64,000 nt of DNA, taken from the NCBI RefSeq assembly GCF_001640805.2, contig NC_066838.1:14870763-14934762 (forward strand), in the 5' to 3' direction. Under the pieces are notes generated by a model, which was given only the letters and a program-made list of their open reading frames with translations, had not been told where the DNA came from and made no database searches. The stretch comes from Lates calcarifer. Lineage: Eukaryota > Chordata > Actinopteri > Centropomidae. Positions 1 to 13,600 of the stretch are shown piece by piece. Every line of letters starts with the position of its first letter. Position 1 is the first letter of the stretch. A program made the translations under genes and the position numbers.

Positions 1-60
1 ATTACATTGACTTACATTCATCTCCATTTCCTGGACTCAAACGTTAACCATAACCACTAC

Positions 61-125
61 TTCCTTAACCCTAACCCTAACTTTAACCTAAACCTAAATC
101 TAAGTCTAAACCTTATCCTAACCTT
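61..125 (-). repeat. degenerate telomere-like (TTAGGG-type) repeat
   Basis: Imperfect CCCTAA, CCTAAA and TCTAAG units run across about 65 bases. Such degenerate runs are frequent within fish chromosomes and do not indicate a chromosome end. Confidence 0.5.
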
Positions 126-209
126 AAAACATGTCTTCACCTCAAAATTTAATGATTTACATTAATGTTACATCAGCTTTAGGTCCCCACACCATGAGTG
201 ACACTTTGA

Positions 210-210
<1 letters not shown>

Positions 211-243
<33 letters not shown>
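211..243. repeat. (CA)n microsatellite
   Basis: About 16 uninterrupted CA units. Confidence 0.95.
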
Positions 244-245
<2 letters not shown>

Positions 246-1159
246 TGATGCTCAGTGGAGGGAGGCCCCAGCCTAAACAGAAATAAACTACATGCCAATT
301 CTTTCCTCTCTCTCTCTCTCCCCATCCTACGCCTGTTGTGGCCTCCTCTGTCTGTCTTCTCACTTGCTCCCCATATCTCTCACTCCGTTGTGGAACTTTC
401 CATCAAAGCATCTCGTTAATGATGGAGCACTCTCATGCATCTTTAAGCACTTGACAGGGATCTTCCACAGTGCAGTTTCAGCTCCTTTGATCACACAAAC
501 TCACACACACGTACACTTTTTTTTTTTGAATAAGTCAACAATGTTTGCACTTCAGTGATAAAAAGGGAGAAAGTGCAGTAAAGAAAATGTACTCAGTCTG
601 AACTGGATAGTGCAGGAAGGCACTATAACAAAAAGTAGAGCAATCTTATTTTGGCGCAAGTCTGCTTTTATATAATGTTTAAATGCGAGAAAGTGTACAT
701 TTTGTTTGGTTGTGTGTGTAGTACATGTGTTAGTGGGCCTTTGGGAGCCCAACAGTTTAATCACATGTCGTCTCAGCAGATTAACTTCAAACATATGCAT
801 GCAAATGATAACACTCCTACTGTCAGCTCCACAAACAGAATCAGTGTTGTTGCACCTGCACCCGTGTATGACAAACACTCACTTTGACTGCTGCTCTAAA
901 TCTCATTATGTGTTTAAATTCCAATGCCTTCCTATTTTATATATGTGCGTGTGGGAGTGCTGTGTGCATATATAGCACAGTGGGGGATACAGTGTATGCA
1001 TGTATATTGATGTATCCCCTTGAGGTTAAGTAACAGACAAACTGTCCATCCAAAAAAAAAAAAAGAAAAAAAGTTTATGTTGCCTATGACATCTCTGAAA
1101 CAAACAAGCTAATAAGACAAGATTATTGACTGATTATACATCAAAGATTATATTATTGT

Positions 1160-1380
1160 CCTGAGTCGGGTTCTGCTCGAGGTTTCTGCCTCTTAAAAGG
1201 AAGTTTTTCCTTGCCACTGTCGCCTAGTGCTTACTCATGGTGGGATTTGTTGGGTCTCTCTCTGTAAATACCTATTTTAAAGAGTACGATCTAGACCTGC
1301 TCTATATGAAAAGTGCCTTGAGATGACTTTTGTTGTGATATGGCGCTATATAAATAAAACTGAATTGAACTGAATTGATA
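1160..1380 (+). mobile_element. 3' portion of a teleost non-LTR retrotransposon or SINE with TTGAA-type tail
   Basis: The segment contains the familiar fish repeat text GGTTTCTGCCTCTTAAAAGG, then a TGGCGCTATATAAATAAA block and a terminal ACTGAATTGA tandem. I recognise it as a widespread teleost interspersed repeat 3' end, but cannot name the subfamily. No reading frame for a reverse transcriptase accompanies it, so it is a truncated copy. Confidence 0.7.
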
Positions 1381-1760
1381 GATGATTGATAAGTATAGGA
1401 TTACTTTGGGGTAGGATTACAGTTTTATGGTGAAATCAGTAGAGATCTTTCTGTCCCTATAAAAAGTAAGATAAAGTATAACATTTTTTGGTTTACCCAA
1501 AATATTTTTTTGTGAAGTTGTAAATCTTAGATAGAATTCCTTTTATCATGCATTATTTAATTGCAACAAATATTGAAATTAATCTGGAGGTATCTATTAT
1601 TAAGTTGGGTAATCCCTTATTACATTACCAATTACAATTTTGATGAGGTATCTCGTGACTGTAATGGAATACAATTTTAGTGACCTGCCTGACCTTGTCT
1701 AGGATGCAGCTGGATTCACTGGCTGTAGTTAAAACCTCACAGTGCCATGTGAATATGGGA

Positions 1761-1788
1761 CACACACACACACACACACAGAGAGAGA
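1761..1788. repeat. (CA)10-(GA)4 compound microsatellite
   Basis: CA units pass directly into GA units. Confidence 0.9.
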
Positions 1789-4700
1789 CACATGCACATG
1801 CAAATTCTAGATAAATCACGAGAAAGAGAGACTAGGATTAATATCAAAAGCTGTTTTAGTCCTGGCTGGTATGACGGATGGTATTTGGATTTGCCATTTT
1901 GAATGGGTATGTCCTTTTCAAATTTGAGTTTGAACCCATGGATATAACAAGGCTCAACAATGTTTTTACTCAGAGTACAGCTGTTATTGTCAGCTTAGAA
2001 GCCTGGACCATGATCACAGTCAAAGGTCCTGTCTTGAACAAGGTGTTGTCTAAATCTGTTAAGTTGTATTAGAAAATTGGTTTAACAGTAAGAGCTGAAT
2101 AAGTCCTTGAGCAAGCAATCCAGCTGTATCAATTTAAATGACAAGCATAAAAATAATGCGTTGTGGTGGGAATAAAGGATCACATCTTGTGTATAGATGA
2201 TGTGAGTGATATGAGGAGAGGGCAGGAGATTTCTGGAAAAGCAGTCAGAGGAAAACTCTAGGTGCTTAAGTGGCGTTTTGGGTGAGATAAAAGTTGTTTC
2301 TCTCGTGCTGCCCACCAGACTGTAACAATATTGGGGAAACTAGTATCAAAAGGAGCCTGGAAAAGTTTTTCTACAGAAAGGACAAAAGTTTCTCCCATTT
2401 TACTGAGAGAGAACCCGAGAACAAGATAGGCTTCTTCATATTTTGAATTTGACTGACATGTTTGCTAAATGAGCACCACCAGTTTTTCTTTTCTTCCCAG
2501 GAAAAAAATCTGTCAGACTCTGACTCTTATTGCTTCAAATATTTAAAAACTGCCTAAAGGATAAATCTTCTGAAGTACTTTTCAGATGTGTTATATTGAT
2601 GCTATGCATGTGTGAACATACAGATTTATGTGTGTAGCAGGTGTCCATTTCACTTGTACCCTATTTCCGCACCCGACTGTAACCTATCTATGCGGTTGAC
2701 AGTCCTTTACCAGAGACCAGGTAGCGTGTGAACTCCTAGATCTCGTCTCCTCCCAAGCGTCATTCATCCCTCCTTTCTCTCTTTTCATCGGCAGCTCCAT
2801 TTTCACTCTTTGTCCTTGAATGTCCCTCATTTCCTACGGTCATAATCTGGGTCATACACCCATTCATCGTTTAGGGTTCCGGTTATATCGGGTTGGAGGA
2901 AATGCAACCAGTTTTACTACAGCAGTTGGTAAACACTTTGTCAAATAAACTCAGCAGCTCTCCTCAGCAGCAGTCTGAGAGTCTGAAATGTTGGAAACAC
3001 AGTGTTTGCGTTTTTGTTCCCAACTCTGCATAATAACACAACAGTTGTGATGTGATGCAGAAAAAAATTCAGCACTAAAGTTGCCTGTGAGTACATCTTA
3101 ATCTGCATTGCTAATTAGACATTTCTACAAATCAAAAGTTGTTAATATTGTAAAAACCCTGTAAGTCTAATCTACTGGTTAATTTTCATCTTCTGCATGA
3201 ACGAGGTCAGACTTACCACCACGTCTGATATCTCAATAATGTGGTCTTTCTACATTTAAGTCTCTCAGGGCTACAAATGTTATCTGAATTTCCTGCACAG
3301 AAATTCATTGTAACAGCAACTCACTAAATAACATCCTGAATTGTATATTATTGTTAATGTATTGTACAACAGATTTTTTCAGTGGTTGTGTGACATATTG
3401 TAGATTTACCCATAATTTAGAATCATTTCCTCTCCATGACGTTGCATGTAGACTTTAATATCTCAAAATAGAGCTTAGTAAGTTGATTGATTTATGAATT
3501 ATCAATATGAATATGTATTTGCAACAAGCAGTATTCATATCACCAGCGGTATCAACAACAGAAAAAGACCCCTGCTGTTATTGGACACCATCTTATTACT
3601 TCTGATTACTATTCCTTGAATATTGTATCAGAAACATCTTCTGCTTAGCCAACCTTATATGAATATGCATGACATTTTTTTTCCATTGTTATTTGGTATG
3701 AAGAAATTAGACTCACTTTTTACACCGTAAGGAGCCTGTTGCTTTTCACACTGCATCACACTTGAAGGAAGCAAAGGATCACGTTAGTGATATTTATTAC
3801 ACTTTAAATATAATGGGGAAATTATAATATTATTATTAAGTAAACCATGCTTCAAGTATTTACTGGATACATACGTTTAACTTTCTGGAGTCTTCTTGGC
3901 GCGAGACAAGGTGTTGAGGTGAGTCCAGAGAGAAGGATATCAGGTGAAGCTAGCTGGCATTAGTAGCTCAAAGGCTACTCCATGTCATCCAGAGACCGGC
4001 ATCCTGTTGTTGTCTGGAAGACCTCCAGTGATTCGGTTGCTGCACTTGCCTTGTTGATGTGACCTCTATCTTTGTGTGTGCGTGTGTGTTTGTGCTGCAC
4101 TAACATTACAGTGAAAGCAGAGACAGGTTACTGAAAGTAATGACGAAATCTTATATAACATGAGGGATTTTCTTCCCTGAAGGGGGACACTGATTGAGAT
4201 AAGGAGAAAATACAAGAACCCTAACTGCGTCTCTCTCTCTCTCTCTTTCTCTGTCTGTCTCTCACACGCACATCTGTATATGCACACACAAACACATACC
4301 CTCATATGAACACATCAGAGCATTTAAAACACAAGAAGGCATGATTTAAAATCCCAGAATATATTGCATCTACATAGCAGTAAATCATATACTGAAATGT
4401 TGTCATACATACAAATACAAATACAGTGTAATGGTCTTGTTGGTGTAACAAACTCTCACTTCACTGCTGCAGCCATGATGATGCAGGTAATCACTTCAGG
4501 CCAATTGTTATGTAACTGTGACCTTACAGACAAGGGACTGATTATATCATAAAAACTGACATACTGTATAATCACTATAATCATCATTATCGCCTTGAAA
4601 CTCATAAAATCTTAATTTGATCATATGCTCATCCAGAAATTGAGACATTACACAAGTCTAATGCAATTTTGAGATATTATTCCTGGATCTGGATTAACAC

Positions 4701-5555
4701 ATAATTTACTTTCCAAGTTTTCTTTTATAATCAGAAAAACATGGATCATGGGACATTTTGGCCTAATGTCCCTTGGCCTTGTAAAAGTTCCCTTTATTCC
4801 CTGTATTAAACAATTATCTTTGGCTTCTTCCTTCTCTCTTTCACTTTCTGTGTTTTTCTCATAATCCTTTAATCATGGTGTAACTGAAAGGTTTACTTCC
4901 TCAATTAACGATCATGACGTTCATTGCATGAAATCAAAATTTTTGAAAGATAATATCAACCTCCAGTCAATTTCTCTATTAGACAGCATTTTGGAAAATA
5001 ACTCTCACAAACAAATGCTAGCATGGAGAAAGGTTACAACTTCTACATTTTCAAACAGGCTGAACTCAAAAATATGGAGCATATATGCATGATGAACACA
5101 GGTATTACTGTAAGATTATGTATGGCAATTTCAACAGTTTCTCAGTTACACAGTTTAAGGCACTCCATTATAATACATAGTGTGGAGTCAGTTAGACTGC
5201 TAGTCATAGTGGAGGATCATTACCCACGCTACTTATTGAAGAAAATGAATAAATACAACAGAATTGTGATACATTTTAAATAAATAAATACAGCAGGGCT
5301 ATAATCTAGAAACTAGACACACATTACACATTCATGACGCTTATAGGAAGGTTGTGTTTGGGATTTTTTGTCTTTTTTTCTAACTAAACTTGGTCTTATC
5401 TGTGTAGTATTGGCCATCATTCCCATCAGTTATGAGTTCATCTGAAGACTGCAGCAGCATCTACTGGGCGCCACAGAACATATGCCTCAAGCAACATTTT
5501 TGAAGATGAGAAATAAAAAGCATCACCCAAATTGTCCAGTATAAATCTCACCCCC

Positions 5556-5561
5556 TTTATT
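5556..5561 (-). terminator. kcna10: candidate kcna10 polyadenylation signal AATAAA
   Basis: TTTATT on the plus strand reads AATAAA on the minus strand, about 715 bases beyond the kcna10 stop. I saw no closer canonical hexamer in the 3' flank. A CA microsatellite at 5593-5625 would lie within this 3' UTR. The hexamer is common by chance, so confidence is low. Confidence 0.25.
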
Positions 5562-5589
5562 GCCTTGGTTAACTTGTACCGATTGTGTG

Positions 5590-5592
<3 letters not shown>

Positions 5593-5625
<33 letters not shown>
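5593..5625. repeat. (CA)n microsatellite
   Basis: About 16 CA units just past the kcna10 stop, inside its likely 3' UTR if the 5556 poly(A) signal is used. Confidence 0.95.
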
Positions 5626-5627
<2 letters not shown>

Positions 5628-6274
5628 TGGGTTGCTCACTTACATAACCTGTAACACATCATAAAAATCTGTTGATTGTCAGCTATTCCAGCAGGTATTC
5701 CAGCAGCAGAAAGGTCATCCCTAGAAGCTGAACCAATCACATAAACATTTTGGCTTGCGGCATTCAGCCTTTCTCTTTACCTTTGCTGTCCTTGTGGCCG
5801 AAATCTCAACAGTCAAGCTGTTGTGCAAAATGTTATAAGCATTAGGATTAATGGCCAAGACAATGAAAATAAGACCATATCTATAAGAACAACTTTAAAC
5901 ATACGTACTGCTGAATTTCGACAATGAAAGATTTTTTTCAGCTTCTATGCAACTAAAAGAAGAGTCCTAACACAAGGTAAACTTGAAATATGTTGACATA
6001 CAATCCTGAATATGACTATAGTGAATTTGTCCACCTGACTGTTATTTAAATGTTTAAATGCGTCATTTTCATAATAGACACTAAAGAGGTAAGTACGGTA
6101 TGTCCTGTATATCATTCTAAAACATATCTTTCAGTGGGTACAAACAAGATATCTCATTTGACCATTCTTTGAGAGAAATCGTAACAGTTAATTTCCTCCA
6201 TATTATCTTCTTTAATATTTCTCTTCTGCTTTGTGGCAAAGTCTCTCCATCTCCTTAATATTGTCCTTCTACAG

Positions 6275-8020
6275 TTATTTCATTTTGTCACTCTGCCAGA
6301 TGCCATTGGCTTTATTGAGTGACATGCTGCTACCCTGTTTGGTGCCTGTCTCAGCCTTCATGGCTTGCTCAACAGCATCTGCCAAGGGCAACTTGTCCTC
6401 TGCTTCAGTCTCTCTATGGTAGAAGTAGTTGAAGTTGGAAACAATAACAGGAACAGGCAGAGCAATGGTCAGCACACCTGCAATTGCACACAAGGTGCCA
6501 ACCATCTTACCCCCCATGGTAATGGGACACATGTCCCCATACCCTACAGTGGTCATGGTAACCACAGCCCACCAGAAGCCATCGGGTATGCTGACAAACT
6601 GTGTGTTAGGCTCGTCTACCTCGGCAAAGTAGATAGCACTGGAGAAGAGAATGACGCCAATGAAGAGAAAGAAGATGAGCAAGCCAAGTTCGCGCATGCT
6701 GGCCTTCAGAGTCTGTCCTAGGATCTGCAGCCCCTTGGAGTGACGTGAGAGTTTGAATATACGAAACACCCTGACAAGGCGGATGATACGCAGAATGGCC
6801 AGAGACATGTTCTGTCCTGAGCTCTCCTCTGGCGTTGTGACCAATTCTGTAACCACAGTAACAAAATAGGGGATGATGGATATAATGTCAATGATGTTCA
6901 TGAGGTTGTGGAAAAATTCCTTTTTGCTGGGACAGACCAAAAATCGCACACACAGCTCAAAGAAGAACCAAGCAATGCAGGCTGTCTCTGTGATGAAGAA
7001 GGGATCAGAGAAAGTCGTGGGCTTTACACCAGGTGGAGCCACAGAAGTGTAACCTCTGGACTGGTTGAAAGGTTGTATAGCTGTGGGCACGATTGGGTCA
7101 GAGTCATCTCTGAATTCTGGAAGAGTTTCCATGCAGAATATAATGATGGATATGACAATAACAAAAACAGACACCAGTGCTACACCCCGGGCTGCATTGG
7201 AGCTCTCTGGGTACTCAAACAGCAGCCAGAATTGCCTGTACATGTCATTATTAGGCAGAGGGATCTCAACATCCTTTATAAATCCTTCATCTTCTCTGAA
7301 CTGCTCCATGGCCTCGTTTCCAAGCTCATAGAACACAATTTCATCTGCAAACACATCAAGGGGAACATTAGCTGGTCGTCTGATCTTACCCCCTGACTGG
7401 TAGTAATACAAGATCCCATCAAAGCTGGGTCGGTTGCGATCGAAGAAGTACTCGTTCCTCATTGGATCAAAGTAGTCCATCCTCTTCAAAGGGTCTCCTA
7501 GCAGTGTCTCAGGAAACTGGTCCAGCGTTTTGAGCTGTGTCTCAAAACGAAGACCAGCAATGTTGATGATGACCTTCTGGTCGCCATCATCCAGCCCTCG
7601 TTTATCTACAAACAGATCCTCGCAGCACTCCTTAGCAAGCCGGCTGAAGATTGTCTCACTCTCCTTAGTGCCCTCACTGTTTAGTAGCAGTTTCCAGTTG
7701 GAGATCATGCTGGCACAGCTACTGCGCCCCTGCCTGCTTGGAGTTGGCATCGTTGGGGACTGGGGTACTCCCAGTGTCTGTGTCTGCGGAATGGGTGAAG
7801 ATGAAGTTGATTCCCAAATGCAGGAGGGCACGGGACTGTGGTGGGAGGGTGGAGAGGAGAGTTGAGGGGCTCGCAGGAGGTAGTTGCTGGATGGGCTGTT
7901 GTGCTCTGGGGGCAGGTCCACCGTGAGAGCTGTGGTCTCATCAGCATAGGTGTCCACCTCATCCTCAAGGCTGCCGTCAAGTTCATCCAGGCTCTCAAAG
8001 TCTACCAGGGCCACCTCCAT
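6275..8020 (-). CDS. kcna10: Shaker-type voltage-gated K+ channel Kv1.8 (kcna10), complete, single coding exon
   Basis: Predicted 581-residue pore-forming alpha subunit of a tetrameric plasma-membrane K+ channel. T1 tetramerisation domain about residues 149-250, including the Kv-beta-contact motif FYELG near 230; S1 about 278-297, S2 340-362, S3 372-391, S4 405-427 with charges R411, R414, R417, R420, K423 and R426; S5 444-465; filter TVGYGD 491-496; S6 505-534 with PVP 522-524. N319 in the S1-S2 loop is a glycosylation sequon. It is kcna10 rather than another Kv1 because it starts MEVALVDF, has the outer pore sequence GYGDMCP, and lacks the C-terminal TDV ligand (ends SDKMK). The ATG is in good context (GCAGCCATGG) and an in-frame TGA lies nine bases upstream (8030-8032), which fixes the start. 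The N-terminus before T1, about 149 residues and rich in Ser and Pro, is longer than in mammals. In mammals KCNA10 is linked to vestibular hair cells and kidney; the role here is inferred. Confidence 0.97.
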   Translation of the reverse strand: MEVALVDFESLDELDGSLEDEVDTYADETTALTVDLPPEHNSPSSNYLLRAPQLSSPPSHHSPVPSCIWESTSSSPIPQTQTLGVPQSPTMPTPSRQGRSSCASMISNWKLLLNSEGTKESETIFSRLAKECCEDLFVDKRGLDDGDQKVIINIAGLRFETQLKTLDQFPETLLGDPLKRMDYFDPMRNEYFFDRNRPSFDGILYYYQSGGKIRRPANVPLDVFADEIVFYELGNEAMEQFREDEGFIKDVEIPLPNNDMYRQFWLLFEYPESSNAARGVALVSVFVIVISIIIFCMETLPEFRDDSDPIVPTAIQPFNQSRGYTSVAPPGVKPTTFSDPFFITETACIAWFFFELCVRFLVCPSKKEFFHNLMNIIDIISIIPYFVTVVTELVTTPEESSGQNMSLAILRIIRLVRVFRIFKLSRHSKGLQILGQTLKASMRELGLLIFFLFIGVILFSSAIYFAEVDEPNTQFVSIPDGFWWAVVTMTTVGYGDMCPITMGGKMVGTLCAIAGVLTIALPVPVIVSNFNYFYHRETEAEDKLPLADAVEQAMKAETGTKQGSSMSLNKANGIWQSDKMK

Positions 8021-8154
8021 GGCTGCAGTTCAGCCAGTGCAAGGCCTTGGGACCCCAGGATACGACAATCTCACACACACGCACAGATGGAGATGGGAGG
8101 CTCAGTCACCGGATTCTGCAGCAGAGCACCAGAGTATCCAAATCTTCAGCAGCA
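8021..8154 (-). other. kcna10: kcna10 5' leader with candidate splice acceptor
   Basis: Immediately upstream of the kcna10 ATG on the minus strand the leader is non-coding, since a stop codon precedes the ATG in frame. A pyrimidine-rich stretch ending TGTTACTAG lies at about 8155-8170, with its AG at 8155-8156, and would make 8154 the first base of the last exon. The acceptor is decent rather than strong. If it is not used, transcription may simply start further upstream in the same exon. Confidence 0.35.
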
Positions 8155-9249
8155 CTAGTAACAGGACAAACTAACAGCCTCCTTTATCTGTTTTCCCCTC
8201 TAACACCTGTACATTGAGAGACAGAGAGAGAAAGTCAGAGTGTTTCTGTCAATGGTTAAGGTTTTGTTTTGTGTTAATTGTCATCAGGTGACAAGAACAT
8301 GACGTCTGAAAGCACATGTTCTATCATGACTCCTTGTTTCTAAGATACCCATCCCTCTGGAAACCAGCAGCGCCAGAAAGACGAGTGAGAGAGGGACATG
8401 CAGAAATGAGGGAGGCGGGCGAGGCAGCTAGAAAATAGGAAGACAGACAGAAGAGATTACACAGTAACAGCAGCAGGAGCAGATTAGACTCTTTTAGAAA
8501 GAAAGATGTAGTAGTAGAGTCCTTGATACTTCTTTCCACTGTTATTGTGGAGGCACTGTGATGAGTCATGTAACTGTGAAAAGGGAGAACAACAAACATT
8601 AAAGAAAACAGTAACTATTATTTGGATGAAAGTGTAGCTAATGGAGGGCTTGTTTTTTAAATGTTAAAATATCTCAGACCATTCAAATCACTGTGTCCAG
8701 TTCTTGGCATAAACAAATTATGAAACATGACCTCATTTCGACTTATTAATAAGTTCATACATTCACATACAAATCCTGTAGTGACCCTAATGGAGACAGT
8801 AGGAGTAGAGGATAGTACAGGGTAACTGGGGCTGCGCATATATTAGTGCATAATTAACCGGCTGTGCTGTGATAGCATGGGCCCAACTCCCTCCAGACAT
8901 CAGGGCTCACTTGTAAAGTGTACTGTGCCCCTTAATTTCCTCAAGCCTTGAAAATCCACCCTATTCCTGTTTTGCTGTTTATTTCTGCATTTAAACGAAG
9001 CCAAACTTTTCATCAGCATAAAGATCACATTAAATAGTAAACTGGTCTGTAAGGCGTGTGTGCGTTAGTGTGTGTGTGCGCATTTGTCTGAGTGTGCATC
9101 TGTGCGTGCAGTCTGCAGTGTGTGCAGTCTGCTTATACTGTACATGTGTGTATGTGTGTGACCCAGTGCTGACGCCTGCAGATGTTTAATTAAAGACTCC
9201 AGAGATGAGTCACCACCTAAAACCAATGCCAGTGATACCAATCCTGCTG

Positions 9250-9290
9250 GGAGAGAGAGAAAGAGAGAGGGAGAGAGAGAGAGAGAGATG
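9250..9290. repeat. (GA)n microsatellite, interrupted
   Basis: GA units broken by AA and GG. Confidence 0.9.
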
Positions 9291-10536
9291 GAAAGAGATG
9301 GGCTGGCTGAGTGAATAAGGAGGATGACATGAAAATTGTTGGGAAGACGGATGTGGGCGGAAGTGCTGGGTGGGATGAGGATGGAATGCAAAAGAAGGAA
9401 AGTGACAGTGAGAGAGAATGGGAGTTGATAGGTGGGTGGATGGATAGACAGGATGATGAGAGAGCAGCTTTGACAAGGAAAGAGGGAGTGGTTTATCAAA
9501 AGCAGAAGAAACAGATGACGATGAGGGGCTAAGAAAAACAAAAGCTTTGATCAATTGTGCACATGGAAAGAAAGTTCATTCAAAATTGGTAAATATGTCT
9601 AATGTGAACGAGTTGGAAACAAAAATGGCCAGCTTTAATGTAGCCACACAAAAAGTACAATGATCAATCAAATCAAGCCCTTCACTCCAATCCTCTTTAG
9701 CCACATGACTGGAGTGATGTAATCTGACCCTTTGAGCAACCAGAACTTTCTCATGATCTTAAAATAGAAGCTGCAAACCAGCGTCCACCGATAAAACACC
9801 TGCTCTTAGATCAATACCTGGATAGTAGCCAATGACATTGTTCTGCTTGACCAATCCCTAATGTTTTTTCAATAACTCAATAGGGCTTGATGCAACAGAA
9901 CTGAAAGCTGCATGACTGCTCTGACCCTCCAAAAATAAAAAGTTCCAAAAACAGATTGAAATGGTTGCACTGATTCAGCTATTTACCTTTAATTACAGAT
10001 GTGCCCAGGATCTGTTGAGATTGATATGTTTAGGTTAAGAGTCCTGTCTCTCTTGAAAATAGAGTGAAATCTAACCTAAGAGAAGTGAAGTGTGGTCTTT
10101 GGCATTTTAATTTCAAAAGCTCCTTATGTTAAAGGAAGAGAAGAGGTAATGGGAATAACAGTGTAAACTACCCAAATAGGCTAACAGATAGAGGTACAAA
10201 GAGCAACACACACCTTACCTTACTTAGCAAGAAGTCTATAGACCATGTGCGTGCAATATGCTGCAAAAAGAGAAAAAAAAAAAAAAAAAACAGGAGAGGG
10301 AGAAAACAGTGCTCCACAAGTTCTGCCACTGCTGCAGCTTTCTGCTACCTCTCCCAATTGGGATCAGAACAACTAATCTACCACAGACTACACTGGGTAA
10401 CCTTATGCTAGAGTAGAAACTAGAGCTGCGGGCACACATGCACAAACACATGCAAACAGGCATGCACACAGGCCACAGTAAGACAAAGAAGAACAATGGA
10501 AAACAGTATGATGCTGAAGACTGTTTATTTTGTACA

Positions 10537-10540
<4 letters not shown>

Positions 10541-10598
<58 letters not shown>

Positions 10599-10619
10599 CG
10601 AGCGAGCGAGCGCATGCGC
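10541..10619. repeat. (TG)27-(GCGA)4-GCGCATGCGC compound repeat
   Basis: An uninterrupted TG run at 10541-10594 joins four GCGA units and the palindrome GCGCATGCGC (10610-10619). A second short CA run lies at 10744-10763. Confidence 0.95.
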
Positions 10620-13600
10620 ATCTTGTAATTTGTGACATAAGCAATCTCACAGTGATCTGGGTGATGTACTCAAGGCCTTCTAGACTGGAACGGTGCGATT
10701 AGATACTAAGATCTCTCCATGCTTGACTCACTCACCCTACATACACACACACACACACACACATAGACAGAGGCCGTATCCATATCTGATTTACTTACAG
10801 TATCACTGTAAATAATTGATGTTTAACAACTTCATTAACGTGTTCAACACATCAGCGACAGAAAGAATGATGAAAGAGTGACATGAGCAGAGGAACCAAA
10901 GCTCCCCTCCTCACTCCACACAGCCTTTTCCCCCTTTCACTTTCAACACAGCCAAGCTTCTATATTATCACTTCCTTTAACCCTTTCTTTAGCTGTTAGC
11001 TCTGTCTAAGCTGTACACCTTGAGAACATGCATTTTTAATGCTGCCCAGTCTAAATTACTGTCTAACATCTTCCATCATTAGAACAGAAGGGAAAAAAGG
11101 AGGAAATTTGATCTCTTAAGGGGCCTGCAGGTATTTTTTTCAGCCCCAGAGATTATAAATGATCTTATGGCAAATTCCACACAGTGACACTCAGGCATAC
11201 CCGGACATACCTTCCTGTCCTCACATTGTAAAACATATTTGTACACGCAGGCATGTAACGAAGCTGCCACTCCACTCTCATAATTCCATGAGTATGTGTG
11301 AACAGCTACTGTTGAGAGTCTTGTCAGCGCTGTTTAACCAACATGTCTTGTTCGATTTCACTTTATCTGAGATGGATGAAATCTTGTTTTATGCCCCACA
11401 ATTTGACTTGTGAATTAAAAGTACCCATGCAGGAATATAAAGTAGGGATTTTTGTTTTTCAGTGTGTCATTAGAACAACCTGTTTGAAGCACTTTTCAAA
11501 TCATGCTAAAGTGATTCATTATCAGTTCCTTCTGGTAACAGAACTTTGCTATTCTCTACTTAAACTTCAAACCTCTGCTTAGACCTCTGATCATGTACTG
11601 TATACTGCATCAACATATGTTAATGAAGGACAGCAAATGTGTTGCATACTTCCAAATGGTCAAGCAGAAATAATACAAAATAAACTAAATTAAGATGAAA
11701 ACAAAGTAATCAGTGTAGGGATGACAGATATAGATAGAAAACCCATGATAAAATTAATCTAGATTCCATGACTTATGCATACTGTGCATTTGTTCATGAA
11801 TCACAAGATTCATGTTGGCAAACATAGTAGTTTTAATCTAGATTGTATATGTAGCAGACTAAGTAGATGGATGCTTAAATACCAAAACACAAACTCTTCC
11901 AACTGTAATGTGATTAAAACTAATATGCATTTTAACATTCAAGCACAATATACTCAATTATACTTTTGTCTGCATCCTGGAATGTGAGATTGCTCTTTTG
12001 ACTTTAATTAATGACAACTTTTAAAAAAGGTTCTGTGCTAAAGTCTGGCATTAGGGTGTTTTAATGCATTAGTGGGCAAGAAATTAATTTGGGGGTTTAT
12101 GAGGCTTACAGCTCAAAGAAATGACAAAAAATGAAAAATGAATAAATAATAAACAGATATCTAACTATGTAATTGTATATGAGTCTACATGCAGTTATTC
12201 TATAATACATGCATACATGCATGGAAAAAGACTTTGCCAGACACCAGCAGCTGTGCAGTGCGCAGCAGTGAGGACAAAATGCTTCTGAGGAGGCAGTGTG
12301 ACCTTGACTCGTGGTGGGACAGCGTGAAACAGGGGTGTCATATGGGGCCCACGCCAACCCATCGTGCTCAGACTATTCTTGCCATGCTATTAATACACAG
12401 GGAGTCATGATGGGAGAAACCGATGTGATGCTCTAATGCATATATACAAACACAGGAAGTGAAAAAAATGCATATGTGGGACAACATGGGAATCCGCATC
12501 GGAAATATGGTATTACATGTTGTGCTGAGCAACTGTACATTTAAGCTACCCCCCCCGTGACTTTACAACATGTGTGTAAACATGAACAGATGTTCAGGCA
12601 GATCTAGCTTAACTACAAGCCCACGCTTTGCTGGCTGGTCAACAAGAAATGCATGAATACATAAAATATTAACTTAGACATCAATCACTGTTTGCATTTG
12701 GTAACAATTAACCCTGTTTGTTCTGATTAAATCAACAGAGGATTTGCTGTATGAACCAATGCAACACAACATGTGTCAAGCACATGCAGTGTTTCAGCAC
12801 AACAATTTAAACTAGTTTAGACAAAGTGCCACAGAGTAAAAGCAGTCCCTAGTAATTCACATTACTGTCTAGCAAAGTAGCGTAGCATGTAGACACACGT
12901 TCATGCAAATAAACGCACAACTGTGCACATGGAAAAGATACAGACAGACAGAAACACAGTATCTCTCTCCAGCTGAGCTGAAATAAGTCACATTTATGAT
13001 TGCCCCTCCAGTAAGACACAACACATTATGTCCATTTCATGTTTTGACAGGTGGGAAACTAGACTGTTGACTTCAGATCTTTTAAGGTATAAAAGGCTTG
13101 TAAAACTCCAGAGATCAAGCTTGAGATAAATACAATGTATTACAGCCATTATGTCTCCCAAAACTTCAGCTCTGACTTTAGCTGGAAGGGTGTTATGGGG
13201 TTTTTTGTATGCTTTTGTCTTTGTGAGCGTTTGTGTGTCTATCCCGAGTAATTCCACTCAGGCTTGAGGCTTCATTAAAGTTTAAAGCGATCTTTTGCCT
13301 CCAGCTGATACTGGTACATATTCCACATTTTACTTTAAGTGATTTTCAGGTCTGCTTTTGTCACAGCAGATCACATGATTCAAGTCAGTCATTCAGAAAC
13401 ATATAAATTTGACTCTTATTTTTCAAGTTCTTTGATGTTTTACTGTTTTCATTACTTGTACCCATTTCATTTACCCTTTCCATTCTCTTATACATTATAT
13501 ACTGATGTACTACAGTGTACTGTGGTATATGGTTCCACACTATATACTAAATCTATGCTAAACTATATGCTCTAGAAACTAAACACTATGCAGATTCACT

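Larger units (their letters stand above)
1..5550. other. non-coding flank 3' of kcna10
   Basis: No gene recognised. It holds the telomere-like run, several microsatellites (including CT and GT runs near 4070-4270) and one retroelement tail. Short open frames here show no recognisable protein similarity. A CpG-bearing, non-repetitive stretch at about 2640-2930 could be a conserved element. Confidence 0.6.

Noticed and set aside
61..125. A chromosome end or true telomere
   Set aside because: The units are degenerate, few, and followed by 64 kb of ordinary gene-bearing sequence.
5450..5480. A CTCF-like site at CTACTGGGCGCCAC
   Set aside because: At least three core mismatches to the consensus in the orientation tested.
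6365..7396. Antisense frames of 67-162 codons within kcna10, and similar ones within kcna2 and kcna3
   Set aside because: Shadows of the conserved channel coding sequence on the opposite strand. Mammalian kcna2 has an antisense RNA, but nothing here shows one.
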